A DNA stretch of 64,000 nucleotides from Thermodesulfovibrionales bacterium (GCA_030017995.1 JASEGS010000001.1:54892-118891); one strand, 5' to 3'. Positions 1 through 7,882 are shown, counted from the first letter of the stretch. Numbers and translations are program-made. Notes: generated by a model from the letters alone, not told the origin.

Positions 1-241
1 CAGCCTTGAAGGCAAGGTCAGCAGCCTTGAAGGCAAGGTTGGCGCACTTTCATCTGATGTAGCAGCAGCAAAGAAAGACGCTGCAAATGCCAAAGCGCTG
101 GCACAGGAAGCAATGAAAACAGCTAAAGATTGCTGTGACAAGGCAGACGCTGCTGCAAAAAGAGCTGAGGCTGCTGCCGACAGGGCTGAGGCTGCATTTG
201 AAAAGGCTAAAAAGGCATTCGAACTACAACAGAAGAAATAG
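1..241 (+). CDS. Lpp-like alanine-rich coiled-coil protein (C-terminal part)
   Basis: The frame is open from base 2 and ends TAG at 239-241, giving 79 visible codons; the start lies outside the window. The visible part begins with two copies of SLEGKV, then becomes very rich in Ala, Lys, Asp and Glu with heptad-like spacing, a Cys-Cys pair in the middle (K-D-C-C-D-K) and a Lys/Gln tail ending QQKK. This is the look of the Lpp/alanine-zipper outer-membrane lipoproteins, which form trimeric coiled coils in the periplasm. The signal peptide and lipobox are not visible, so membrane anchoring is inference. A strong hairpin follows the stop. Family assignment is by composition only. Confidence 0.6.
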   Translation, partial: SLEGKVSSLEGKVGALSSDVAAAKKDAANAKALAQEAMKTAKDCCDKADAAAKRAEAAADRAEAAFEKAKKAFELQQKK

Positions 242-250
242 CCTATACGA

Positions 251-300
251 ACATGGTCTGAAGGTTTTCAAAGAGAAGCTTTCAGGCCATGTTTTATTTT
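251..300 (+). terminator. Intrinsic terminator after the Lpp-like gene
   Basis: ACATGG-t-CTGAA pairs with TTCAG-g-CCATGT across a loop of about 20 bases and is followed by TTTTATTTT. It lies 10 bases after the Lpp-like stop codon and overlaps the last bases of the convergent L,D-transpeptidase gene, so it may serve both strands. Confidence 0.75.
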
Positions 301-1181
301 GAGATATCACCCGGCACACCGCTTTTTTCCTCAAGGGCATTGTATAATTTTTCTGCATCTATCTTGTCAAACAAGTTTTTCTCTTTCAACAATCCGGCTG
401 CTTCTTTAAAATAATTTATATTTTCCCCATAATCGTCTTTATGAACTTCCACATATACCCTATTATTTTTCACCCCCACCTTTACAGGCTGTATCACAAT
501 AGTTACCTTGACGCCATTGCTTGCCATGTTGAATAATTTTAGCATATCTTCAGGATATAAGCGGATGCAGCCATGAGTAACCCTCCTGCCAACTGCCCAT
601 GGTCTGTTTGTTCCATGTATTAGGTAGCTGCCGAGAGACAGTCTTAGTGCATGAGAGCCGAGTGGGTTATTTGGCCCTGGAGGAACTACATCTGGCAATT
701 CAGGTCTTTCCTTTTTTATGGATTTAGGCACATGCCAGCTTGGTCTTTCAATTTTCTGTATTACCACAAAGTTGCCCACAGGCGTATTATTGCCCTCATC
801 GCCTATTCCAATGGGAAAAGTTCGCACCTTCCATTCCCCTTTTTGCTTTAAAAAATAAAAAAGCCTCATCTCCGAAAGATTTATCACTATGCCCTCGCGC
901 AGAGGCGCATCAGGCAATACCCATAGGGCAGGGATAATTACAGAAGCATCTTTTCCGGGTATAAAAGGGTCAAGGGTGAGATTAGCGTCTGTTATCTCAT
1001 TATAGCCGAGACCGAACTTTCTGGCTATTTCTATTAAGGACTCTTTAGCTTTAACCTTATATGTTCTAACAACTCCAATTACCGTCTCATCATTGCTGAA
1101 GGAATAGAGTTCAGAGGAGACAGATGAAGCTATTACAAACAAAAAAGATAGCAGAAAAAGAAAAGATACGCTGATTTTCAT
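294..1181 (-). CDS. L,D-transpeptidase (ErfK/YbiS family) with LysM-like domain
   Basis: 295 residues. Residues 1-22 form a hydrophobic signal segment. A LysM-like stretch follows (about 40-90, RTYKVKAKESLIEIARKFG), then a YkuD catalytic domain (about 95-235). The active-site signature HGTNRPWAVGRRVTHGCIRL is complete, with the nucleophilic Cys in HGC and the upstream His. The family makes 3-3 peptidoglycan cross-links or attaches lipoproteins such as Lpp to peptidoglycan in the periplasm. The convergent neighbour is an Lpp-like protein, a possible substrate (inference). The start at 1181 gives a sensible signal peptide. Confidence 0.9.
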   Translation of the reverse strand: MKISVSFLFLLSFLFVIASSVSSELYSFSNDETVIGVVRTYKVKAKESLIEIARKFGLGYNEITDANLTLDPFIPGKDASVIIPALWVLPDAPLREGIVINLSEMRLFYFLKQKGEWKVRTFPIGIGDEGNNTPVGNFVVIQKIERPSWHVPKSIKKERPELPDVVPPGPNNPLGSHALRLSLGSYLIHGTNRPWAVGRRVTHGCIRLYPEDMLKLFNMASNGVKVTIVIQPVKVGVKNNRVYVEVHKDDYGENINYFKEAAGLLKEKNLFDKIDAEKLYNALEEKSGVPGDISK

Positions 1182-1220
1182 GACACATAATAATCAACAT
1201 CTACATTTAAATTCAAGCAA

Positions 1221-1250
1221 TTGACAAAAACAAATCCCATATAGTTTAAT
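1221..1250 (+). promoter_or_regulatory. Promoter of the tRNA-Val/tRNA-Asp unit
   Basis: TTGACA at 1221-1226 and TTTAAT at 1245-1250, spacer 18. The tRNA-Val begins 15 bases further on. The -35 is perfect and the -10 is fair. Confidence 0.55.
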
Positions 1251-1264
1251 ATACATCACGCTGC

Positions 1265-1340
1265 GGGCGGATAGCTCAATTGGGAGAGCGCAGCCCTTAC
1301 AAGGCTGAGGTCACAGGTTCGATCCCTGTTCCGCCTACCA
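1265..1340 (+). tRNA. tRNA-Val (anticodon TAC)
   Basis: A complete 76-base cloverleaf. The acceptor GGGCGGA pairs with TCCGCCT (with a G-U at 1:72), the anticodon stem CAGCC/GGCTG carries loop CTTACAA, the T arm ACAGG/CCTGT carries TTCGATC, and CCA is encoded. A tRNA-Asp follows after 10 bases and probably shares the transcript. Confidence 0.95.
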
Positions 1341-1350
1341 TGAAAGTTAT

Positions 1351-1427
<77 letters not shown>

Positions 1428-1450
1428 TGTTTTCTTCCATATCAGATCCG

Positions 1451-2056
1451 ATGATAGTAAAACTTACCGATAAGAATCTTGATAAAATAATAGCTGACGC
1501 TATATCAACCCTTAAAAATGGCGGGGTAATTGCGTATCCAACGGAGACTTTTTACGCACTCGGCGCTAAATATGACATTGAACCGGCACTTAAACGGCTT
1601 AACAAAATAAAACACAGGCCGGTTGAAAAAGCCATGCCGCTTATTATAGGCAGCGTAGAACATCTACCGTTACTTACAGATTCTGTAAATAAAACAGCCA
1701 GAGAATTAATAGATGAATTCTGGCCGTGTCCTTTAACAATTCTATTCTATGCACGCCCGGGACTTTCTAATTTTATTGTATCTGAAAACAAAGTAGCTGT
1801 CAGAATCCCCGGGGAATCATTCGCACTAAAACTCGCAATGTCATCAAATTTTCCAATAACTGCAACAAGCGCAAACATCTCTGATATGCCGCCTGCCGAC
1901 AGCGCATCAATGGTCTTTGATTATTTCAATGACAATATTGACTTGATCATTGACGGCGGAAAAACAAAAGGCGGGCTGCCATCCACTATTATTGACGCCG
2001 CTACAGAAGAAGTAAAAATTCTAAGAAAAGGCGCAATAGATTTAAACCTCTCCTAA
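1451..2056 (+). CDS. tsaC: Threonylcarbamoyl-AMP synthase (TsaC/Sua5-YrdC)
   Basis: About 201 residues. The YrdC domain shows its hallmarks: G-V-I-A-Y-P-T-E-T-F-Y-A-L-G near the N-terminus, K-x-R-P...KAMPLI, FWPCPLTI, VAVRIP and ITATSANIS. The protein uses L-threonine, bicarbonate and ATP to make threonylcarbamoyl-AMP, the precursor of t6A37 in tRNAs reading ANN codons. It has the short TsaC length without a Sua5 C-terminal domain. The frame extends back to an ATG at 1427, inside the CCA of tRNA-Asp. I prefer the ATG at 1451, which starts just before the conserved region, but neither start has a Shine-Dalgarno. Cotranscription with the two tRNAs is likely because only bases separate them. Confidence 0.92.
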   Translation: MIVKLTDKNLDKIIADAISTLKNGGVIAYPTETFYALGAKYDIEPALKRLNKIKHRPVEKAMPLIIGSVEHLPLLTDSVNKTARELIDEFWPCPLTILFYARPGLSNFIVSENKVAVRIPGESFALKLAMSSNFPITATSANISDMPPADSASMVFDYFNDNIDLIIDGGKTKGGLPSTIIDAATEEVKILRKGAIDLNLS

Positions 2057-2086
2057 CGAATCATTTCACTTAACACCGAGACGCAT

Positions 2087-2263
2087 CGATAAAGATAAGT
2101 CTCTTCCGTTCAGAAGCTCTGTTTTGACAGTTCTAAATGCTCGTTTCGCTACAGCCGCAAAACTCGCCATGCAGGCTCAGACACTTGCGGCTGTTTAACG
2201 CTTCACTTCGCAAAGAACTATTACCAAAACATCGCTATTCACTTTAGAGACTTATCTTTATCG
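2087..2263. repeat. Long nested palindromic element, 177 bp
   Basis: The stretch 2057-2428 holds no gene. Its main feature is a perfect 18-bp inverted repeat, CGATAAAGATAAGTCTCT at 2087-2104 and its complement at 2246-2263. Nested inside are GTTTTG/CAAAAC and AGTTCT/AGAACT pairs and a perfect 10-bp stem (ACAGCCGCAA 2151-2160, TTGCGGCTGT 2185-2194). The whole can fold into one long hairpin on either strand. No transposase is present. It could be a MITE-like element, a structured RNA or a bidirectional terminator. Confidence 0.75.
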
Positions 2264-2377
2264 CTGGCCTGAGAAGAAAAATATCATTTCTATAATATGC
2301 TCGAAATTAAAACAATCGTTGCTAAAAAAGGAATGTTCTATAAAAAACAACTTTTGTTATAAATATTAATTTTTTTG

Positions 2378-2406
2378 TTGACAAAAAGAAAATTATAGTT
2401 TATACT
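2378..2406 (+). promoter_or_regulatory. Consensus sigma-70 promoter
   Basis: TTGACA (2378-2383), a 17-base spacer and TATACT (2401-2406). Transcription would start near 2413, about 16 bases before the ATG of the HTH-nucleotidyltransferase gene, which has a good AAGGAG site. Confidence 0.8.
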
Positions 2407-2428
2407 CTTTTCTAAAGGAGAAAGAGGA

Positions 2429-2974
2429 ATGCTAAAAAGTTTATTCTCATCATCAATAAGAGGCGATGTTCTGGCGCTACTGCTGAACAGTCCGGATGAA
2501 AAGTTTTATGTCAGAGAGATAGCAAGGCTCCTTAGAAAGAATCCTTCCGGAGTGAAAAGAGAACTCGACAAATTGGAAGAGATGGGACTCGTATTCAGTG
2601 AAAAAGTCGCAAACCTCAAATATTTCCATGCCAATAAAACTTCTCCCCTGTTTTCAGAACTGAAAGACCTCATTGCAAAATCCCTCGGTCTTCCCGGCGC
2701 ATTAAAGAGCTTGTTAAGGGCCAATGAAATAAAATCAGCGTTTATTTATGGCTCATATGCTGAAGGGGAAGACACACCCACGGTAAATCTGGTTGTGATA
2801 GGCGCATTCACTCCATCGCTTTTAAGCGGTTTGCATGAGATAGAAAAAAAATTTGGCAAAAAAATAAATTGCACTGTAATCGAGGAGCAGGATTATAAAC
2901 TTAAAAAGAAAAGGGATACGAGCATAAAACGCATTCTTTCTGAAAAAAGAATAACCCTTTTGGGAAGGATATAA
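2429..2974 (+). CDS. Winged-helix regulator fused to a degenerate nucleotidyltransferase domain
   Basis: 181 residues. Residues 1-75 form an ArsR/MarR-like winged helix (VREIARLLRKNPSGVKRELDK). Residues 85-175 resemble a minimal nucleotidyltransferase fold, with the GSYAEGED glycine-serine motif. In active family members this is followed by S-D-I-D-L-hydrophobic; here it reads TPTVNLVVIG, so both metal-binding Asp residues of DxD are missing. I infer a DNA-binding protein whose second domain binds a ligand or partner instead of transferring nucleotides. It has its own consensus promoter and lies upstream of the histone-like peptide gene. The target is unknown. Confidence 0.75.
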   Translation: MLKSLFSSSIRGDVLALLLNSPDEKFYVREIARLLRKNPSGVKRELDKLEEMGLVFSEKVANLKYFHANKTSPLFSELKDLIAKSLGLPGALKSLLRANEIKSAFIYGSYAEGEDTPTVNLVVIGAFTPSLLSGLHEIEKKFGKKINCTVIEEQDYKLKKKRDTSIKRILSEKRITLLGRI

Positions 2975-2993
2975 AACTTATAGTTTAAGAATT

Positions 2994-3023
2994 CCCTCAG
3001 AGACTTTTTCGAAGCTTTGAGGG
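2994..3023 (+). promoter_or_regulatory. Leader hairpin upstream of the histone-like peptide gene
   Basis: CCCTCAGAG (2994-3002) pairs with CTTTGAGGG (3015-3023), nine pairs with one G-U, around a 12-base loop. It ends eight bases before the AAGGAGG ribosome site of the 25-codon gene, so it may protect the mRNA or insulate the gene from the upstream message. The function is inference. Confidence 0.5.
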
Positions 3024-3045
3024 ATGCAGAAAGGAGGTGAACAAT

Positions 3046-3123
3046 ATGGCAGCAACCAAAAAGGCTCCAGCAAAAAAGGCAGCTGCAAAAGCACCTGCCA
3101 AGAAGACCGCAAAGAAGAAATAA
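3046..3123 (+). CDS. Histone H1-like Lys/Ala/Pro-rich peptide, 25 aa
   Basis: A 25-codon frame starts at ATG 3046 and ends TAA 3121-3123. A perfect Shine-Dalgarno (AAGGAGGTGA, 3031-3040) lies at ideal spacing, which is the main reason to believe in translation. The product is made only of Met, Ala, Thr, Lys and Pro, with repeated A-P-A-K-K and A-A-A-K blocks ending TAKKK, like the tail of histone H1 and bacterial HC1/AlgP-type proteins. It is strongly basic and probably binds nucleic acid. A long hairpin with a T-run follows. There is no globular domain, so this may be a stand-alone tail peptide. It is shorter than usual annotation cut-offs. Confidence 0.7.
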   Translation: MAATKKAPAKKAAAKAPAKKTAKKK

Positions 3124-3148
3124 GAAAGGTCTTTGGATATCACATTTT

Positions 3149-3228
3149 AAGGGAATACCCAAAAATGACTCTAAAAAGTCGGGCAAACTTCAAGAGTTGA
3201 TTGGAATTTTGGGTATTCCCCTTTTTTT
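3149..3228. terminator. Long-arm hairpin terminator inside the lpxC 3' end
   Basis: AAGGGAATACCCAAAA (about 3149-3164) pairs with TTTTGGGTATTCCCCTT (about 3207-3223), followed by a T-run. The arms are 16 bp and the loop is about 43 bases. It terminates the histone-like gene on the plus strand. The lpxC stop codon (3171-3173, minus strand) lies inside the loop, so the C-terminal codons of lpxC run through one arm. Confidence 0.7.
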
Positions 3229-4112
3229 AAATTATAGTTTAAGGCTTGACGGGGTATTTGGTCAACATCTGAAATTAGGCTGTAGCAATCCGGTGATGAT
3301 AAAAGCTTTCTTAAGAAGTTTATATTTGCGGTATGTCCTGCTTTTTCAAATACAATATGCCCCTCTATCGGAAATCCTGCCAATGACAAGTCCCCTATCG
3401 AATCCAGTATCTTATGCCTCACAAACTCATCAGCGAATCTGAGGCCGGTTGTATTCAAAATGCCTTTATCGTCAACGATAACAGCGTTATCAATGGATCC
3501 GCCCCTTGCCAGCCCGTTTGCTCTTAACCTTTCGACATCGCTCAAAAAGCCAAAAGTCCTTGCTGGAGCAACCTCCTTAATAAAGTTCTCCTTATTAATG
3601 TCCAATGTCAGTTCCTGCTGGCCCAACAGATGATGCCCGAAACTGATATAGTATGATATACGCATTCCTTTATATGGAAGCGCAACCACCCTCGAATGGG
3701 CATCTTCATAGACAACTGGTTTTACAATCTTTATAAAAGACGCTTTTTTACCCTGTTTTGCTATGCCTGCTTCAAGAAACAGCCCAACCAATTTTGTAGA
3801 GCTGCCATCCATAATCGGGATCTCAGGGCCGTCAATCTCGATTATAATGTTATCTATACCAAGGCCGGCTGCAGTCGCGAGAAGATGCTCTATAGTTTTT
3901 ACCTTTGCGCCGTCAAAGCCAATGGTTGTAGCAAAAGCCGTATCAACAACATAGGTTAAATTTGCCCTTATTATTGCGCCCTTATCTATCCTGTAAAAAA
4001 CCACGCCGGTATCTCGTGGAGCAGGTTTAAGTCTTACTGTCGAATACTTTCCAGTATGCAACCCTATACCGGAAAAAACCGTTTCTTTTTTTATTGTCCT
4101 TTGCAGTCTCAT
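3171..4112 (-). CDS. lpxC: UDP-3-O-acyl-N-acetylglucosamine deacetylase
   Basis: About 313 residues. LpxC removes the acetyl group from UDP-3-O-acyl-GlcNAc, the committed step of lipid A synthesis in the cytoplasm. Hallmarks seen: MRLQRTIKKETVFSGIGLHT at the start, KTIEHLLA (first zinc His), EIPIMDGSS and DEFVRHKILDSIGDLSLAG (second zinc His and Asp). I start at the ATG at 4112, where the family alignment begins; an in-frame ATG at 4139 adds nine residues. Neither has a clear Shine-Dalgarno. A TATATT lies just before the 4112 start. Only one domain is present, with no FabZ fusion. The C-terminus (TLEVCPTF) is encoded partly within a terminator arm. Confidence 0.93.
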   Translation of the reverse strand: MRLQRTIKKETVFSGIGLHTGKYSTVRLKPAPRDTGVVFYRIDKGAIIRANLTYVVDTAFATTIGFDGAKVKTIEHLLATAAGLGIDNIIIEIDGPEIPIMDGSSTKLVGLFLEAGIAKQGKKASFIKIVKPVVYEDAHSRVVALPYKGMRISYYISFGHHLLGQQELTLDINKENFIKEVAPARTFGFLSDVERLRANGLARGGSIDNAVIVDDKGILNTTGLRFADEFVRHKILDSIGDLSLAGFPIEGHIVFEKAGHTANINFLRKLLSSPDCYSLISDVDQIPRQALNYNLKKGEYPKFQSTLEVCPTF

Positions 4113-4222
4113 AAGGAATATACTTTTAGCAAATAACATGCCATTTAAAAAACAATGTAAAACAATGAGTTAATACAAGAAAATGTTGATTAATTTCCAA
4201 ACTGTGTAACATTTGCCACATT

Positions 4223-5608
4223 CTATTTAACCTCTCCACCCACAACTATCTCCGGAATTCTTAAGGTCGGCATGGCGTCTGAGACAGGAACACCCTGAGA
4301 ATCTTTTCCACATGTCCCTATGGAAAACCCGAAGTCAGAAGCAACCATATCTATGGACTTCAAGACATCAGGTCCGTTCCCTATAAGTGTTGCCCCCCTC
4401 AATGGTTCACAGACTTCTCTATCTTCTATTGAATATCCTTCCTGAACCTCAAACACAAAGTCGCCTGTCACAGTGTTGACCTGCCCACCGCCCATCTTTT
4501 TAACCAACAGCCCATTAGAGACTGAACGGACAACCTCCTCGGGCAGCATCTCGCCAGGCGTAATCAGTGTATTTGTCATGCGTGGAATCGGCTTATGTTC
4601 ATAAGATTCACGTCTGCCATTCCCTGTAGATAAAGTATTGTCTTTCATTGCAGTATATCTGTCATACATATAACCTTTAAGGATCCCTTTATCTACGAGG
4701 ACATTTCTCTTTGAAGGGGTCCCCTCATCATCAAAAGAAAAGGAGCCCCTTTTATTCTGGAGAGTTGCATCATCTACAACTGTAACCAAGGGAGAGGCTA
4801 CCTGCTGGCCTATCTTGCCGGAATATACTGACAAACCCTCCTGGGCGAGGTCTGCCTCAAGCCCGTGTCCAATAGCCTCATGGATCATCGTCCCGCCTGC
4901 CTCTGAGGAAATAACAACAGTCATTCTGCCGCCAGCCGCCTTCCTTGCCCCTAACATCATTACTGCCCTTCTGGCAGCCTTAATTGCCATCATATCCATC
5001 AGATTATCCTCAAATAATTCATAGCCGATCAAGCCTCCTACAGGCTCGTATCCTGTTTGGACAACATCTCCGTCAGCAGCCACTACCTGAACAAGTCCAA
5101 GCGTATATACTCTCTCATCCTCAGCCACATATCCATCTGATGTATATACCTTTACTTTCTGCAAAGAATCCCTGTAAATAACATTGACCTGTCTAATCCT
5201 GCTGTCAAACTTCCTTGCTGCATTATTTCCTGTCTTTACAAGGTCAACTTTAAACGATATGCTAACTGCTTCCGGCGGCGTTTTTATGACAAAAGTGGTA
5301 TCAGGATGCCTTTTTTTCATATCAATGACAACATCCTTTGAATTTCCTGAAGCAGCCTTGCTCACAGTAACAGCCAGATCCATAAGAACGCTTTCAGAAA
5401 AATCGTTACTATAGGCATAGGCAGTTTTGCCGTTGTATATGAGCCTTATGCCTATGCCGGCATTAGAACCTGTTGTAACCTTTTCTATCCTGTCATCCTC
5501 CAGTTGAATGGCAGCGGTCTTCCTTTGTTCTATGAATATATCTGCATACTCTCCCCCGTTATGAAGAGTTCTTTTTATAAGCCTTTGCAATACTTGATCA
5601 TCTATCAT
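4223..5608 (-). CDS. tldD: Metalloprotease TldD
   Basis: About 461 residues, normal for TldD. TldD pairs with TldE/PmbA in a zinc protease that trims unfolded peptides. The zinc motif HEAIGH (in GTMIHEAIGHGLEADLAQEG) is intact, and the conserved GGGQVNTVTGDF block is present near residue 390. No PmbA gene lies nearby, although it is often adjacent. The longest frame starts at 5623, but the internal ATG at 5608 has a perfect GGAGGT site five bases upstream, so I take that start. The gene is divergent from the phosphorylase gene with only about 36 bases between start codons. Confidence 0.93.
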   Translation of the reverse strand: MIDDQVLQRLIKRTLHNGGEYADIFIEQRKTAAIQLEDDRIEKVTTGSNAGIGIRLIYNGKTAYAYSNDFSESVLMDLAVTVSKAASGNSKDVVIDMKKRHPDTTFVIKTPPEAVSISFKVDLVKTGNNAARKFDSRIRQVNVIYRDSLQKVKVYTSDGYVAEDERVYTLGLVQVVAADGDVVQTGYEPVGGLIGYELFEDNLMDMMAIKAARRAVMMLGARKAAGGRMTVVISSEAGGTMIHEAIGHGLEADLAQEGLSVYSGKIGQQVASPLVTVVDDATLQNKRGSFSFDDEGTPSKRNVLVDKGILKGYMYDRYTAMKDNTLSTGNGRRESYEHKPIPRMTNTLITPGEMLPEEVVRSVSNGLLVKKMGGGQVNTVTGDFVFEVQEGYSIEDREVCEPLRGATLIGNGPDVLKSIDMVASDFGFSIGTCGKDSQGVPVSDAMPTLRIPEIVVGGEVK

Positions 5609-5633
5609 GAAGACCTCCGCCATGAATATAGTT

Positions 5634-5639
5634 TATAAT
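5634..5639 (+). promoter_or_regulatory. -10 box placing the phosphorylase mRNA start at its ATG
   Basis: TATAAT at 5634-5639 ends six bases before the ATG at 5645, and no Shine-Dalgarno exists, so the message is probably leaderless. No good -35 is visible. The divergent tldD translation start is 26 bases away. Confidence 0.5.
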
Positions 5640-5644
5640 AACAC

Positions 5645-6442
5645 ATGCTTATAGGTTTGATAGGCGGCAGCGGTCTCTATGAGATAGATGGGCTGGAGAT
5701 AAAAAAGGAGGTCTCTGTATCAACACCTTACGGAGAGCCGTCAGCTGTTTACAAAATAGGAACAATCGGTGACAAGGGAGATGAAAAAGAAATAGCATTT
5801 CTGCCGCGACATGGCGCGCATCACTCCATCCCGCCACATAAGATAAATTACAGAGCGAATATCTGGGGGCTCAAACAACTCGGCGCAGAGAGGATCATTT
5901 CTGTAAGCGCCTCTGGTGGAATAAACAAAGAAATGCCACCTGGAACTATTATCCTCCTCGACCAAATGATAGACATGACATACGGAGCGAGGGTGTCCAC
6001 ATTTTATGATAGTGAAAAAGTCGTCCATATTGATTTCACAAATCCATATTGCCCCGAAATGAGGGATTTTATCATCAGATCTGCTCAGAATATAGGCCTG
6101 AAGATAAAGGAAACAGGGACATATATCTGTGTCAATGGGCCAAGGCTTGAGACAGCAAAAGAGATACAGTTCTTCTCCATGATTGGCGCTGATGTTGTCG
6201 GCATGACAGCCATGCCCGAGGCATCACTGGCAAGAGAGCTCGAGATATGCATGTCCGGGATTTCAGTTGTAACCAACCACGCCGCAGGGATTTCAAAATA
6301 TAAACTGACAACCACAGAGGTAGTTGAAACAATGAGGCTCTCAACAGACAAGATAAAATCACTGCTTAAGGAAACCATTATCCATATGCCGCGTTTACGA
6401 ACCTGTCCATGCAAAAATGCTCTGATGGACGCAGGGATGTAA
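5645..6442 (+). CDS. MTAP-family nucleoside phosphorylase, probably 6-oxopurine (MTIP) type
   Basis: 265 residues, trimeric PNP/MTAP family. It shows GLIGGSGLYEI, the phosphate-site FLPRHG, NYRANIWGLKQLGAERI, GPRLETAKEI and VGMTAMPEASLARELEIC. At the base-recognition position, true adenine-specific MTAPs have Asp (T-D-Y-D); here the sequence is VVTNHAAG with Asn, as in PNPs and the Pseudomonas methylthioinosine phosphorylase. I therefore infer preference for inosine-type substrates such as 5'-methylthioinosine in methylthioadenosine salvage. A C-terminal CPC pair recalls the disulfide CXC of thermophilic MTAPs. It is leaderless-looking and divergent from tldD. Confidence 0.88.
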   Translation: MLIGLIGGSGLYEIDGLEIKKEVSVSTPYGEPSAVYKIGTIGDKGDEKEIAFLPRHGAHHSIPPHKINYRANIWGLKQLGAERIISVSASGGINKEMPPGTIILLDQMIDMTYGARVSTFYDSEKVVHIDFTNPYCPEMRDFIIRSAQNIGLKIKETGTYICVNGPRLETAKEIQFFSMIGADVVGMTAMPEASLARELEICMSGISVVTNHAAGISKYKLTTTEVVETMRLSTDKIKSLLKETIIHMPRLRTCPCKNALMDAGM

Positions 6443-6453
6443 CTTACAAGTCC

Positions 6454-6483
6454 TTGACAGTATTAATTTAATCCTTTTATCAT
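6454..6483 (+). promoter_or_regulatory. Promoter of the yebC-DUF502-glmU run
   Basis: TTGACA (6454-6459), an 18-base spacer and TATCAT (6478-6483). It lies 12 bases after the phosphorylase stop and 30 bases before the yebC ATG. Confidence 0.65.
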
Positions 6484-6512
6484 AAAATGTCCTAAAATTG
6501 CGGAGGGTTTAT

Positions 6513-7262
6513 ATGGCAGGCCATTCCAAATGGGCTCAGATCAAACATAAGAAGGCAGCTACAGATGTCAAAAGAGGGAAAGCCTTTACAAAGATTGTTA
6601 AGGAAATCACCGTTGCCGCAAAGCTCGGAGGCGGAGATCCTGAAGGCAATCCAAGACTCAGAACAGCTATAGAGAAAGCAAAAGAAGTTAATATGCCTTC
6701 TGACAATATAAAAAAAGCCGTAATGAAGGGCACAGGCGAGCTGCCTGGTGTTGCATACGAAGAGATGATTTACGAAGGATACGGCCCCGGAGGCGTAGCA
6801 ATCTTAATAGAAACATTAACAGACAACAAAAACAGAACCGTTTCAGAGATAAGACACATTCTGTCAAAAAATGGCGGGGGTCTGGGAGAAGCAGGATGCG
6901 TCTCATGGATGTTTGAGAAAAAGGGATACATACTTGTAGAAAAAACCAAGACAGATGAAGATACATTAATGTCAATTGCACTTGATGCAGGCGCTGATGA
7001 CATGAAAAATGATCCGGGTGAGGACAATTATGAAATCATTACCTCTCCTGACAATCTAAATGCAGTGAAAGAAGTCTTAGAAAAACAGAACATACCTGTT
7101 TCTCTATCGGAAACTACCATGCTGCCTAAAAGTTATGTCCCGATGGAGAGGCAGTCCGCTGACCAGATGATACGATTAGTTGACGCCCTTGAAGACAACG
7201 ATGATGTCCAGAATGTTTACGCCAACTTTGATATACCTGATGAAGCAATGGCGCTAAAATAA
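6513..7262 (+). CDS. yebC: YebC/PmpR-family translation or transcription factor
   Basis: 249 residues, the usual YebC length. The N-terminal signature [20 protein letters not shown] fixes the start at 6513, behind GGAGG; the longer frame at 6498 is not needed. The three-domain YebC fold is covered ([40 protein letters not shown]). YebC proteins act as DNA-binding regulators or relieve ribosome stalling at proline runs; which applies here is not visible. The stop overlaps the next ATG by one base (TAATG). In many bacteria yebC sits beside ruvC, which is absent here. Confidence 0.93.
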   Translation: MAGHSKWAQIKHKKAATDVKRGKAFTKIVKEITVAAKLGGGDPEGNPRLRTAIEKAKEVNMPSDNIKKAVMKGTGELPGVAYEEMIYEGYGPGGVAILIETLTDNKNRTVSEIRHILSKNGGGLGEAGCVSWMFEKKGYILVEKTKTDEDTLMSIALDAGADDMKNDPGEDNYEIITSPDNLNAVKEVLEKQNIPVSLSETTMLPKSYVPMERQSADQMIRLVDALEDNDDVQNVYANFDIPDEAMALK

Positions 7263-7882
7263 TGGCTGAATCTATTAGAGTTACTTTCAAAAGAAAATTT
7301 TTAGCAGGATTAATAGTCACCATCCCTGCGGTTATAACAATATTTGTTCTGGCAGGTCTGTTCAGATTCATAGACGGGATACTCGGCCCCTTTTTCGATT
7401 TCTTCCTCGGAAGGCATATCGCTGGTCTGGGCTTCATAGGAGCTGTTGTCTTCGTATTCTTAGTCGGCATTATTTCAACAAATGTGTTCGGCAAAAAGAT
7501 ACTGAATCTGTTGGAAAGGATCTTCCTGAAAATCCCCGTGTTCAAGAGCATTTATACAGCCATAAAACAGCTTGTAGACGCCTTCTCACCTGAGAACAAA
7601 AGCTCATTTAAAAAATTCGTCATAGCCGAATACCCCAAACAAGGCGCTTATGCATTCGGTTTTTTAACAAAAGAATGTATCGTAGAATCTAAAAATCAGC
7701 AGGCACACCTTAAGGCAGTATATATTCCGACTAACAACTTGTACTTAGGAGAAATCGTTCTCCTTGACGACAAAAGCATAACCTACACCGATATACCCAT
7801 TGAAGACGGGATAAAGATTATCCTTTCGGGCGGCATAGCAGCCCCTTCAAAGATAGCTGAAACAAGAGAGGAAATCAAGTGA
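7262..7882 (+). CDS. DUF502 membrane protein
   Basis: 206 residues. Two long hydrophobic segments lie at about 14-35 (FLAGLIVTIPAVITIFVLAG) and 58-82 (GLGFIGAVVFVFLVGIIS), followed by a soluble domain with the family pattern IPVFKSIYTAIKQLVDAFSP. DUF502 proteins are inner-membrane proteins of unsettled function, widespread in Gram-negatives. Translation is coupled to yebC (TAATG) and to glmU (GTGA overlap), so it sits inside a three-gene operon. Confidence 0.85.
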   Translation: MAESIRVTFKRKFLAGLIVTIPAVITIFVLAGLFRFIDGILGPFFDFFLGRHIAGLGFIGAVVFVFLVGIISTNVFGKKILNLLERIFLKIPVFKSIYTAIKQLVDAFSPENKSSFKKFVIAEYPKQGAYAFGFLTKECIVESKNQQAHLKAVYIPTNNLYLGEIVLLDDKSITYTDIPIEDGIKIILSGGIAAPSKIAETREEIK

